A DNA stretch of 64,000 nt. It comes from a virus. The position numbers and the translations under genes were made by a program. This document shows positions 44,931 through 52,660 of this stretch, one piece after another. How positions within the stretch are numbered: position 1 is the stretch's first letter; the number at the start of each line of letters is the position of its first letter. The notes under the pieces are model-generated. The model was not told the origin of the DNA. It worked only from the letters and a program-made list of their open reading frames with translations, and did not search any database. The stretch spans positions 1-64,000 of IMG/VR virus record IMGVR_UViG_3300025426_000021. One strand, 5' to 3'.

Positions 44931-45586
44931 TTTTTCCAGCTATCTCTTGAATAACCAAAAGGTTCAAACTGCCCTTTAAACTTTTCGTACACTATATCAG
45001 CTAGTCTTTGATTAAACCTATAATACGAGCGCCAATCAGCAAATCGGTCGTCTATGTTATCTCTACGTATGTCACCGCGTGGGTCATCTACACCTTCGTA
45101 TTTGTATTTGTTTTTTATTATGGTGTTGTCGTAACTAAACTTAACTTTAGGATCATTTAAGTCTAAAAATGGTATTTTTTTAACATCTTCTGCAAAGTTT
45201 TCATACCTAATAAAAAGGTAGGGTTTGTATGTTGCAGCTGGTTCTTCATAACTGTCCATTATACTTGAGTTTATTACATATTCTTCAAAATCACGCTCTA
45301 CTACTAGTTCGTCATTGTTTTTACGTTTAAAGTTATATAAATGCCAAAATGAAACTGCCCGAGAGTATGGGTTACGTATTTGCATTATTATTTTGTAGTC
45401 TTTATACTTTTCTGATACATCATAACCATGATTGTGAGCCACATTACGTATATCTGATTCAGGAGTAAGGGTGTTTGAAATATTATAGTTAAAAAAATCA
45501 TAATACTGCAGTACTTCGCTCAAAGCTCTACTCCCGCATCTTGGAGTTGCCCACCAAATATGCTGTACTGTTTCGGAGACGTTCAT
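44927..45586 (-). CDS. Sulfotransferase-like P-loop protein (paralogue 3, most canonical)
   Basis: 219 aa. IWWATPRCGSRALSEVL (residues ~10-26) is a good 5'-phosphosulfate loop (TPR-x-GS-R) and IIMQIRNPYSRAVSFWHLY the 3'-phosphate motif (R-x-P-x-S/RAVS). A mid-region LFIRYENFAEDVKKIPFL is typical of the fold. The end FEPFGYSRDSWKK matches the two other copies. Of the trio, this one is most likely active. The substrate may be a glycan, given neighbouring sugar genes, but that is inference. Confidence 0.75.
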   Translation of the reverse strand: MNVSETVQHIWWATPRCGSRALSEVLQYYDFFNYNISNTLTPESDIRNVAHNHGYDVSEKYKDYKIIMQIRNPYSRAVSFWHLYNFKRKNNDELVVERDFEEYVINSSIMDSYEEPAATYKPYLFIRYENFAEDVKKIPFLDLNDPKVKFSYDNTIIKNKYKYEGVDDPRGDIRRDNIDDRFADWRSYYRFNQRLADIVYEKFKGQFEPFGYSRDSWKK

Positions 45587-45642
45587 ATATAGACTTAGTA
45601 AAAAAACTTGTACTTCAAGGGCAATCCAGTAAGTAGTTAAAA

Positions 45643-46248
45643 ATGGAGCATTTTCAACACACTATTGCAGGTTGGTTTACATTTCCAGAACTATACAAAA
45701 TCGCCGCTCAATATGTGCCAGATGGAGGTCATGTAGTTGAAATAGGTGCTTTTTTAGGCAAATCAACATCCTTTATGGCAGTTGAACTGTTTAACTCGGG
45801 TAAACGAGTAAAATTTGATGTTATTGATACTTGGCAAGGCAGTCCAGAACACGTAGAAACGTTTAAAGATCTAGGCTACGAACCTGGAGATAAAAATATA
45901 CTTTACAAAGAATTTTTGCGCCATATGGAACCAGTAAGGCATATTATCAATCCATTGCGTACTGATTCAGTAACAGGTGGTAAACTTTACCCGGATGAGT
46001 CTTTAGATTTTGTTTTTATAGATGCGGGGCACGAATATGAAAATGTAAAAAACGATTTATTAACATGGTATCCTAAGGTAAAAAAAGGCGGGTTTATTGC
46101 TGGGCATGATTATTTTTTTCCGAGCGATCCAGAACACGGACATAAATACCCCGGAGTAAAAAAAGCTGTAGATGAGTTTTTTACAAATATAAAAGCAGAT
46201 GTTTTAATAAGTCCTGCAGAATATTGCTGGTTATACCAAGTGCGTTAA
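45643..46248 (+). CDS. Class I SAM-dependent methyltransferase (Methyltransf_24-like)
   Basis: 201 aa. VVEIGAFLGKSTSFMAVEL is motif I, FDVIDTWQGS is motif II with Asp, and LDFVFIDAGHEYENVKNDLLTWYPKVKKGGFIAGHDYF carries the family's DxxHxYexvxxD pattern and the 'GG...GHD' motif. Such enzymes act on small molecules or sugars (rhamnosyl O-methylation, for example). It stands alone on the plus strand amid minus genes, with a divergent sulfotransferase-like gene 56 bases upstream. Confidence 0.8.
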   Translation: MEHFQHTIAGWFTFPELYKIAAQYVPDGGHVVEIGAFLGKSTSFMAVELFNSGKRVKFDVIDTWQGSPEHVETFKDLGYEPGDKNILYKEFLRHMEPVRHIINPLRTDSVTGGKLYPDESLDFVFIDAGHEYENVKNDLLTWYPKVKKGGFIAGHDYFFPSDPEHGHKYPGVKKAVDEFFTNIKADVLISPAEYCWLYQVR

Positions 46249-46502
46249 TACTTTATTTCAGTTATTCTTATAGAGTTGCCCTGTTTGTCGTATGTAAAGA
46301 TTCTCGGTAGCTTATCAAGTTTAAAAGATCTAGCTACATTTATAGCTTCATTTACACTTGGCTGAGGTGCAGCATCCTCAAAAGACCTACACCATGTGTC
46401 AGTATTATCTTTAAAGCCTGCAAAAAAAAGACCTTCTTCAAGAACCATTTTTGCATTCATACGCACAACAGATGCGTCCATTATAATAGTTTTTTCGTTC
46501 AT
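46245..46502 (-). CDS. Small hypothetical phage protein
   Basis: 85 aa, one base from the upstream gene and overlapping the methyltransferase end by four bases. MNEKTIIMDASVVRMNAKMVLEEGLFFAGF and an ITEIKY end. Short beta-alpha pattern, no motif. Function unknown. Confidence 0.6.
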   Translation of the reverse strand: MNEKTIIMDASVVRMNAKMVLEEGLFFAGFKDNTDTWCRSFEDAAPQPSVNEAINVARSFKLDKLPRIFTYDKQGNSIRITEIKY

Positions 46503-46503
46503 A

Positions 46504-46818
46504 TTATTCTTTTATTTCAAGACGACGTAGTTTGTTTTCGATCTGAAGATTTTTAATATTAATAAGATTTTTTTCAATACCACGAGCGGTTTGAATTTTC
46601 ATTACTAATGTATCTGTACGGTTATCTACATAATCTTGTATATCTAAAGGTTTGATATATTTCATACCTTCTGGACTGTAAAAATCGATGCTTCTGTCTT
46701 CACACTTTTCAGCAATGAGATCAACAGCCTCGATTAAAGCAGCCCAACGGGCAAGTTCATATGTAGTGATCTGGCGAGGACCGGTTTGAGTTACTTCTTC
46801 TAAAGTATAATCTTCCAT
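46504..46818 (-). CDS. Small hypothetical phage protein, helical
   Basis: 104 aa. EVTQTGPRQITTYELARWAALIEAVDLIAEKC and a C-terminal coiled coil (IQTARGIEKNLINIKNLQIENKLRRLE). Acidic, cytoplasmic. Precedes an 85-aa gene by one base. No family recognised. Confidence 0.6.
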   Translation of the reverse strand: MEDYTLEEVTQTGPRQITTYELARWAALIEAVDLIAEKCEDRSIDFYSPEGMKYIKPLDIQDYVDNRTDTLVMKIQTARGIEKNLINIKNLQIENKLRRLEIKE

Positions 46819-46827
46819 AAAATATTA

Positions 46828-47220
46828 TTAGCTCTTATTTGAAAGTGGTTGTGTTACTAAAGCAGCTTCTACGTTAACGTATACTGCATTCTTTGCCTGA
46901 CAATGAACACAATCGAAATATGTATCTTCTTTAGCGTTTATCACAACTTCATTTGTTTGTTTACAAGCAGCACAAGGTACATTAAAAGTGATTTTAGAGA
47001 GTATTTCAAGCTCTTTGAGGTTTTTCTCAGTTATATCTTTAGTAGCTTTATATTCTAAATAAGCACCATAAAGATAGAATAGAATAAACTGAGCAACAAA
47101 AGTCGCCCAAAACCATACTGCGGTAGATTGCTTTGTAAAATGTGCAATAGTTGCGAAAACAGCACTTACTGCAGCCGCCTTCAATACAGAACCCAACAGG
47201 GTTATTAATATTTGTTTCAT
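46828..47220 (-). CDS. Membrane protein with C-terminal zinc ribbon
   Basis: 130 aa. Two membrane helices (about residues 5-27 and 34-56, VWFWATFVAQFILFYLYGAYL) are followed by a charged stretch and a CAACKQTNEVV...FDCVHCQAKNAV pair of CxxC motifs (zinc ribbon) facing the cytoplasm by the positive-inside rule. Function unknown; a 7-bp inverted repeat sits directly before its start codon. Confidence 0.65.
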   Translation of the reverse strand: MKQILITLLGSVLKAAAVSAVFATIAHFTKQSTAVWFWATFVAQFILFYLYGAYLEYKATKDITEKNLKELEILSKITFNVPCAACKQTNEVVINAKEDTYFDCVHCQAKNAVYVNVEAALVTQPLSNKS

Positions 47221-47222
47221 AT

Positions 47223-47242
47223 GTTACTCGTATTAGAGTAAC
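47223..47242 (-). promoter_or_regulatory. Inverted repeat directly before a start codon
   Basis: GTTACTC-taatac-GAGTAAC on the minus strand, ending two bases before the ATG of the membrane protein. There is no T run, so it is more likely an operator or an mRNA hairpin than a terminator. Confidence 0.4.
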
Positions 47243-47246
47243 TTAT

Positions 47247-47654
47247 TCACTTAGGTGCAAGAGTAAAGGAGTTTAATTGTGCAGCAAGTTCTTTGTATGC
47301 TATCATAATGCCTGCCAACTTTGCTCTAAACTTCTTTAAGTCTTTTTCTTTACCTTTAAATAAAGGTAAGTTTGCTGCTGTAGCAGCTTTGTTCTTTAAA
47401 TCTAATGTTTGTAGATATAGATTAGCTAGTTGTACTACTGAATCTTGTAAAGGGTAGGGTAAGGCTTCTGGGTTAGGACCGCCTTGACCGTTGTTCTTGA
47501 GATTAGCTAGTTTTTCTAATGTAGGAGGGCTATCATTAGTTACGTAGCTATCTTTTGTCTCCGGAGTTGAAGTAGAAGGTAGAGCGCCGGTATATGTGTT
47601 ACCGGATTCGTAACTTGCTTCACTTAAGATTTTATCTGTTTTTCTTTTGCTCAC
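47247..47654 (-). CDS. Hypothetical phage protein
   Basis: About 135 aa if it starts at GTG 47654 (VSKRKTDKILSEASYES); a TTG at 47663 is also possible. It overlaps the end of the zinc-finger gene by 23 bases. Low-complexity first half (TYTGALPSTSTPETKD) and helical second half (LANLYLQTLDLKNKAATAANLP; FRAKLAGIMIAYKELAAQL). TAAGTATT lies just upstream of the start. No family recognised. Confidence 0.55.
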   Translation of the reverse strand: MSKRKTDKILSEASYESGNTYTGALPSTSTPETKDSYVTNDSPPTLEKLANLKNNGQGGPNPEALPYPLQDSVVQLANLYLQTLDLKNKAATAANLPLFKGKEKDLKKFRAKLAGIMIAYKELAAQLNSFTLAPK

Positions 47655-47826
47655 GGTTCTCAATACTTACTACTCCAATCTTGAATCTACCGCTACATTT
47701 TGGGCAAATCCAATGAGCTTCGTTAACGATTTGATTGCCTTTGTTAACTCTTACAGCTCTAGGGTGTACTGGTCCATGGCCGCAAATATGGCAGCTTTCT
47801 GGACGCATAAATACTTGTTCGTTCAT
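47632..47826 (-). CDS. Small zinc-binding protein
   Basis: 64 aa from ATG 47826 (MNEQVFMRPESCHICGHG); a longer frame would overlap the exonuclease gene and lacks the start motif. CHICGHGPVHPRAVRV and HWICPKCSGRF supply two CxxC pairs, a four-Cys zinc ribbon. VSIENREQKKNR is the basic tail. Such small ribbons often bind nucleic acid or RNA polymerase, but nothing here fixes the role. Confidence 0.65.
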   Translation of the reverse strand: MNEQVFMRPESCHICGHGPVHPRAVRVNKGNQIVNEAHWICPKCSGRFKIGVVSIENREQKKNR

Positions 47827-47831
47827 AGACG

Positions 47832-47839
47832 AATACTTA
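47832..47839 (-). promoter_or_regulatory. Late-type motif TAAGTATT
   Basis: ATAAGTATTCGTCTATG precedes the zinc-binding gene and overlaps the exonuclease stop, showing that the motif also occurs in the replication module. Confidence 0.4.
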
Positions 47840-48748
47840 TCCAAATAGCTTACAGAAATCAACTAAAGCTTGGTTGTTTGCTTGTTTATTAAATGTTTTC
47901 TTCCAATCATTTATCTTATCTAAAACACTGTTAAACTCTAACTCTTTACACTTTTCTACAAAGTCATTAAAATCCGTATTAGATGCAGATAGAGTGTTTA
48001 ACTGTTCGATATACAAGCTCACTTCTTCAGGATGCACTGCTAAACCATGCGCTAAGTCTACTAAAGGTCTATTGGTAGTAATAGCTTCATTACATAGTTC
48101 TAATGCTTTGGGGTCTTTAGCTACCCATTGTTTAGCTAGTTTTTGACCTCTAATCTTACCTACCCCTTCAATACCCTGTACATTATCGGATTTATCACCA
48201 GCTATACATTTATAAATAACGAATTCTTCCGGAGTTAACCCATAATGTTCTACAAAGTTATTGACATCTACAAGAAGCTTTTTAACTGGGTTATAGAAAG
48301 AAGTATCCGCATTAACCAGTTGTGCAAAGTCGTTATCTACACTAACAATAATCTTTTTACCAAGTATCTCTTTACTCAACCAACTAATAACATCGTCTGC
48401 TTCGAGATTACCTGGAAATATGTTTTTTATTCCGAGTGCAGTTGTTACTTCAACAATAGCATCTGCCTCTCCATACACAGCTTTATTACGTTCCTGATTT
48501 CTATTACCTTTATATGTACCCTCTGTTAAGGTTTTACGGAAGTTCTCTTTATTACCTAACTTCTTATCCCAAGCAATATAAATTTTATCTGCATTAAACT
48601 GGTCAGCATTAGACTTAATTGTCTTAAGAAAGGCAAAAATACTCCCGGTATTAATCCCTTTTGAGTTTACTAGAGGCTTTCCTATGTTGTTTGCCACCCA
48701 GTACGCCCGGTGAAGAGTATTGTTGCCGTCTATCAGGAGTGTTGTCAT
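47837..48748 (-). CDS. rnh: 5'-3' exonuclease / RNase H, FEN-like (T4 rnh-type)
   Basis: 303 aa. LLIDGNNTLHRAYW is the N-terminal metal-binding motif, NLEADDVISWLSKE and IIVSVDNDFAQLVN supply central acids, and KCIAGDKSDNVQGIEGVGKIRGQKL is the H3TH and final acid motif. The family removes RNA primers from lagging strands. The length equals T4 RNase H (305 aa). Its first ~98 bases overlap the upstream small gene in another frame. Confidence 0.85.
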   Translation of the reverse strand: MTTLLIDGNNTLHRAYWVANNIGKPLVNSKGINTGSIFAFLKTIKSNADQFNADKIYIAWDKKLGNKENFRKTLTEGTYKGNRNQERNKAVYGEADAIVEVTTALGIKNIFPGNLEADDVISWLSKEILGKKIIVSVDNDFAQLVNADTSFYNPVKKLLVDVNNFVEHYGLTPEEFVIYKCIAGDKSDNVQGIEGVGKIRGQKLAKQWVAKDPKALELCNEAITTNRPLVDLAHGLAVHPEEVSLYIEQLNTLSASNTDFNDFVEKCKELEFNSVLDKINDWKKTFNKQANNQALVDFCKLFG

Positions 48749-49046
48749 CTTGTTTTAATTTGAGTTTATATTCTTCTAAGCAGGTATTGTAAACGCCTTT
48801 TGGTAAAACGTCAACTATTTCTAGTATTTTATTTTGTAAGCCTGAAGCAACTTCCGTATTAGGTACCGTTCTTACGTGTTTGTCTGGTAAAGAAAAGAAA
48901 ACAGTATGACCAGGTGTATAAGACACTGGTACTAACCATTCCCCTTTAAATGTACCTTCTTTTACGACGTATATGCTTCTCTCTGGAGGATAAAAATAAT
49001 CTTTAATCCTCTTCAGAGTCGTTTTGAGGCTGGTCTTTAAATCCAT
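48651..49046 (-). CDS. Hypothetical phage protein overlapping both neighbours
   Basis: 131 aa from ATG 49046 (MDLKTSLKTTLKRIKDYF); a TTG nine codons earlier also opens the frame. SIYVVKEGTFKGEWLVPVSYTPGHTVFFSLPDKHVRTVPN is a beta-rich core. The last ~33 codons overlap the exonuclease gene and the first ~15 overlap the preceding gene. The hydrophilic tail (DRRQQYSSPGVLGG) is dispensable-looking. No family recognised. Confidence 0.55.
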   Translation of the reverse strand: MDLKTSLKTTLKRIKDYFYPPERSIYVVKEGTFKGEWLVPVSYTPGHTVFFSLPDKHVRTVPNTEVASGLQNKILEIVDVLPKGVYNTCLEEYKLKLKQDDNTPDRRQQYSSPGVLGGKQHRKASSKLKRD

Positions 49047-49455
49047 ATGGGTCGTTACCGTTGGTTTGAACAATATTGTTATTGATCTTAAACATTACAC
49101 GGCGAAACCGCTCTAATAAAGCATCATGCGAAGCAGGGTCTGAAGCAGAAACAATCTCAACTGGCTGATTGTTTAAATCGTAACCAATAAGCATGTAAGG
49201 GCCTAGAAACTCTTTAATTTGCATATCTAAAGAGTCTATTTCTTTACGCTTTTCGTTTACAATGGCGTTCTTTAATGACTTCATGTACTCTAACTTTGCA
49301 AGTTGTATCATTTGGTTGATACTAGCTTGCTCAGTAGGAGTTATCTTTGATTCATTAGCTTTTTCAGGAGCAATAGAAGGAGTAGGCTCAGTAGCGCTTG
49401 GCTGTTTTTTGTTCTGAGCCTTTTTATTACCCTTCGTTGGTTTTTTTGCGGCCAT
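49003..49455 (-). CDS. Hypothetical phage protein, Lys/Ala-rich N-terminus
   Basis: 150 aa. MAAKKPTKGNKKAQNKKQPS is a basic disordered tail; residues ~40-120 form a helical core (ASINQMIQLAKLEYMKSLKNAIVNEKRKEIDSLDMQIKEF) followed by a short strand region with GYDLNNQPVEIVSA. Five bases from the folE stop side. Function unknown. Confidence 0.6.
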   Translation of the reverse strand: MAAKKPTKGNKKAQNKKQPSATEPTPSIAPEKANESKITPTEQASINQMIQLAKLEYMKSLKNAIVNEKRKEIDSLDMQIKEFLGPYMLIGYDLNNQPVEIVSASDPASHDALLERFRRVMFKINNNIVQTNGNDPYGFKDQPQNDSEED

Positions 49456-49460
49456 TAATA

Positions 49461-50126
49461 TTATTTAGTGTTTCTTTCGGCGGAAGCAATAAAGTCGTAG
49501 AACTCTTTTCTAGTCTCAGGCTCGTTCATGAAATCCTTAGATAGTTTAGAAGTAATCATTACTGCACCGTGATGCTTTACACCTCTATGACAAGCACAAG
49601 TATGAGAGCATTTTACTACTACTGCAACACCTTGGTTCTTTTCACATATTTCGTCAATAGCTTTATGGATTTGAACTGTTAAAGCTTCCTGTACTTGTGG
49701 TCGACGAGCATAATGCTCTACAATACGATTTAGCTTTGATAGACCAATAACCCGTCCGTCTTTACTTGGGATATATGCAACGTGTGCTACACCAGTAAAA
49801 GCTAAATGGTGATGGCTACACATTGATACTAAAGGTATATTACACTGACTTACAATACCGTCATAACCATCTGAAGGGAATGAAGTAATCTTAGGCGGTT
49901 GATCGTAGCAACCTTTAATAAGATCACATACATAAGCCTTAGCTACACGCTTTGGTGTACCTTCACTATTAGGATCATTACGCCAGTCAATCTGTAAAGC
50001 ATCTAAGAAGCCTTCATAAGCTTTGGTAGCGTTAAGGATAATTTCTGTCTTTTCTTCTTCGGTACGAGGTATATTACTATTCGCAGTAGGAAGAGGTGGG
50101 TGTTTAACTCTTGATGTTGTTGCCAT
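49461..50126 (-). CDS. folE: GTP cyclohydrolase I (FolE)
   Basis: 221 aa from ATG 50126 (MATTSRVKHPPLP), after TTTAATATGG; an ATG at 50192 adds 22 residues but overlaps the upstream gene. Zinc ligands are Cys103 and His106 in VSMCSHHHLAFTG and Cys177 in CSHTCACHRGVKHHG. GTPKRVAKAY and RVIGLSKLNRIVEHYARRPQVQE are classic. It converts GTP to dihydroneopterin triphosphate, the entry to folate and to the 7-deazaguanine (queuosine/preQ0) pathway. With QueF and a DpdA-like gene in the same module, the second is likely. Confidence 0.93.
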   Translation of the reverse strand: MATTSRVKHPPLPTANSNIPRTEEEKTEIILNATKAYEGFLDALQIDWRNDPNSEGTPKRVAKAYVCDLIKGCYDQPPKITSFPSDGYDGIVSQCNIPLVSMCSHHHLAFTGVAHVAYIPSKDGRVIGLSKLNRIVEHYARRPQVQEALTVQIHKAIDEICEKNQGVAVVVKCSHTCACHRGVKHHGAVMITSKLSKDFMNEPETRKEFYDFIASAERNTK

Positions 50127-50145
50127 ATTAAATGATTTTACGGAC

Positions 50146-50475
50146 TTAAACTTTTCGCCCGTTGTATAACTCTGATTTGTTATTGATTCCATATTTTACT
50201 AAATAGCTTATTATAACCTCGATCGAGTCAGTTTTCAACTTAAATCGCTCAGGAATATATTGACCTCCGTCATATAACTCGAAGAAGGTTTCATTAAAAA
50301 GTTCCTTGTGATTGACATAACAGGTACAAAACACTGATGCATTACCCGGATCAATCATAACTGTCCAGGAACGTGGATCTGCTTCACCATATTGATCAAA
50401 GATCTTATAGACCATATAACCTGAGTCTTTAAGTCTTTTGATGAAATAACTTTGTGTTGTTATCTTATTAGCCAT
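50146..50475 (-). CDS. Hypothetical phage protein
   Basis: 109 aa, starting one base into the clamp gene stop. YFIKRLKDSGYMVYKIFDQYGEADPRSWTVMIDPG and a CTCYVN pair; likely a small alpha/beta fold. The C-terminus (ELYNGRKV) overlaps a longer alternative folE start. No family recognised. Confidence 0.6.
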   Translation of the reverse strand: MANKITTQSYFIKRLKDSGYMVYKIFDQYGEADPRSWTVMIDPGNASVFCTCYVNHKELFNETFFELYDGGQYIPERFKLKTDSIEVIISYLVKYGINNKSELYNGRKV

Positions 50476-51209
50476 TATTTAACTAAACCTGATATTACAA
50501 ATGTAAAGTCGGTTTCGTCAGTAGGCTTAACGTAGAACGACATTACTTTAAACTTTAAGTTAATACCAACGCGTGCAGTTTCAAACTTAACACCAGTTAG
50601 TATACGAAATATATCGAGATTAAAAGGTATAACCTGATTAAACGGTTGACCTTCTACTTTATCAGTAACTTTAAGACTGATGTTATCTGTATTGGCTTTT
50701 TCTTTATCTCCTAACTCACAATATACCCCATCAGATTGACCATACAAGTAAATCTTATTGGTATCTGTGGTAAATGAACTAGCTTTTAATATTTCCTGTA
50801 GTTTCTTTGTATTAATATCAAAGTACGTATCATTAGTAAGAGCTTCAATTTTCTCTCTCTTTAACGTAACTTTAGGTACTACTGAATCGTCTAAAAAGTG
50901 ATACTTAAACTGTAACTTATCAGTTTTATAATAAAGATGATTAGATTCAATAGTAAACACTAGCTCATCTTCATCTATACAATCAATAACTCTTAATAGC
51001 TTTTTTACATCACCAATGTTAAGAGTAATCTCTTGATCTACATTAAAAGACTTATTATACTTTGCTAATAGAATAATACTTGTATCAGGCTTATTACAGA
51101 CAGCGTACAAGCCATCCTTGTTGAGCTTAATAGACACAATATCTATAGCTTTACCTATAACACTTAAAAAGTTATCGGCAAAATCTTTCTTAACGAGCTT
51201 AAGTTCCAT
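50475..51209 (-). CDS. gp45: DNA polymerase sliding clamp (T4 gp45-like)
   Basis: 244 aa (T4 gp45 is 228 aa). MELKLVKKDFADNFLSVIGKAIDIVSIKLNKDGLYAVC, LNIGDVKKLLRVIDCIDEDELVF and YFDINTKKLQEILKASSF fit the two-domain PCNA-like clamp. It is the trimeric processivity ring and, in T4, the mobile activator of late transcription together with gp33 and gp55. It lies close to the gp32, gp59-like and gp33-like genes. Overlaps its upstream neighbour by 11 bases. Confidence 0.85.
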   Translation of the reverse strand: MELKLVKKDFADNFLSVIGKAIDIVSIKLNKDGLYAVCNKPDTSIILLAKYNKSFNVDQEITLNIGDVKKLLRVIDCIDEDELVFTIESNHLYYKTDKLQFKYHFLDDSVVPKVTLKREKIEALTNDTYFDINTKKLQEILKASSFTTDTNKIYLYGQSDGVYCELGDKEKANTDNISLKVTDKVEGQPFNQVIPFNLDIFRILTGVKFETARVGINLKFKVMSFYVKPTDETDFTFVISGLVK

Positions 51210-51729
51210 TTGTTATCTTCGGTTTTTTTTTATTATTAGAGTCAATTAACTGGTTTACTTTATCGGTTAATATGTTAACCTTATTCTCTAATTTATCAAT
51301 AGCATTTATAATATCTTCGTACCGAGTTTGTTTGTTTAAATCAAACTCTAACTGATTAGGATCAGAAGGTGGAAGGTTAGTTTCCTGTATTTGTTGTACT
51401 GGTGGTGCAATAAACTGAAAATCAGGCTGCACTATCGGTTGAGGTGCAGGTTGTTGAACCAGTCTCTGTTGTTGAGGTTGCTTGATACCCATAGCCGGTA
51501 AGATATGAGAAGGCATAACCTTACTCATATCTACATCCGACACTTTAAGACCACCACCTACTTCTGCAGCTTGTTTCTTAATACCATTGATATCACCTTG
51601 TAGCTGCTTTGCGAACATTGCAGCCATCATGATTTCTTGGCTACCTACTTGACTAGTAGATACAGCAAGCCTCTGAAGCTCTGCTTCGTTCAGAGGCCTG
51701 TTTTGCTGTGGTTGTGGTTGATTGGCCAT
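51199..51729 (-). CDS. Hypothetical phage protein, Gln/Pro-rich with coiled coil
   Basis: 176 aa. N-terminal helix (RPLNEAELQRLAVSTSQVGSQEIMMAAMFAKQLQGDINGIKKQAAEVGGG), a Gln/Pro-rich linker (KQPQQQRLVQQPAPQPIVQP) and a C-terminal coiled coil (IINAIDKLENKVNILTDKVNQLI). The end overlaps the clamp start and the start overlaps the gp32 stop. May be an adaptor between replication proteins, but this is a guess. Confidence 0.6.
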   Translation of the reverse strand: MANQPQPQQNRPLNEAELQRLAVSTSQVGSQEIMMAAMFAKQLQGDINGIKKQAAEVGGGLKVSDVDMSKVMPSHILPAMGIKQPQQQRLVQQPAPQPIVQPDFQFIAPPVQQIQETNLPPSDPNQLEFDLNKQTRYEDIINAIDKLENKVNILTDKVNQLIDSNNKKKPKITNGT

Positions 51730-52631
51730 TATAGGTTATCTAACCCGTTTAAGATATCTAATACTTTATCGTCGTTAGAAGTTGTAGCTTCTACTTTAGC
51801 TGCAGGTTTTACTGTAGCTTTAGGTGCTGGAGTATCATAAGGAACATCTTCTTCCTCTTCTACTACAGGTGCTGCAACAGGAGCTGCTTCAGCATTACCA
51901 TAATAGTGTTCGTCGATAAACGCCTTAATCTCTTCACTAGACTTACGATCTATAAATGTATTTAAGTCGTAAACGCTATTTAAGATCTCTTCTACCTTGC
52001 TATCATCTAAACCTTCGATAGCAGATGCATTTAAGAACTTAGAAGCTGTATAAGTTGGGTACTTAGGTGCACCTGGCTTATCAGATACTAACTCTACTTT
52101 AATACGTAAGTTGCAGCCTGCTTCACTTAAGTCAAAGATCTTAGCACCGAACTCTTCTGAATCATCACCATTGATAGCAGATTGAATAATCTTATCTAAC
52201 TGCTTACCATAACGTAATACTTTAATAGTACCGTTATTTTCTGGTTTCTTAGGATCATTAACAACATAAACGTTTACTAACCAGTTTTCTTTACGACGTA
52301 GGTTAGCTTTAGCACGTTCTTTTTCTTCGTTCGTACCATCGCGTAATACTTTAAAGTATAGCTCGCTTACAGGGCAACGATCGCCCCAAGTGGTAGGAGA
52401 AGTAATACTAGCATATTTGCCAGTACTAATGCTATTCCAACCATGATGGAAGTAATGAAGAATAGTTTCTTCTGGGTTCTTAATATTAGGTAATAAACGT
52501 ACTACATAAGGCTTTTCACCTGGTTCAAGTTGTAATAAGTTACGATATGCTGCGCCGTCGCCCGCTTTAGTTTTAGCTTTGTCTAGAGCATTTTTAATGC
52601 TTTCGAACATATTTGAGTTATAAGGTTTCAT
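51729..52631 (-). CDS. gp32: Single-stranded DNA-binding protein (T4 gp32-like), altered zinc site
   Basis: 300 aa (T4 301 aa); an ATG seven codons downstream (52610) is an alternative start. The OB fold is recognisable by VVRLLPNIKNPEETILHYFHHGWN, RRKENWLVNVYVVNDPKKPENNGTIKVLRYGKQ, and the acidic C-terminus (EEEEDVPYDTPAP, DDKVLDILNGLDNL). The T4 zinc ligands His64, Cys77, Cys87, Cys90 correspond to a retained His and one Cys (GDRCPVSEL); the other two are Ser. Next genes upstream match the T4 order 33-59-32. Confidence 0.88.
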   Translation of the reverse strand: MKPYNSNMFESIKNALDKAKTKAGDGAAYRNLLQLEPGEKPYVVRLLPNIKNPEETILHYFHHGWNSISTGKYASITSPTTWGDRCPVSELYFKVLRDGTNEEKERAKANLRRKENWLVNVYVVNDPKKPENNGTIKVLRYGKQLDKIIQSAINGDDSEEFGAKIFDLSEAGCNLRIKVELVSDKPGAPKYPTYTASKFLNASAIEGLDDSKVEEILNSVYDLNTFIDRKSSEEIKAFIDEHYYGNAEAAPVAAPVVEEEEDVPYDTPAPKATVKPAAKVEATTSNDDKVLDILNGLDNL

Positions 52632-52660
52632 ATTGAATGATATGGTATATTAGTATGGTT

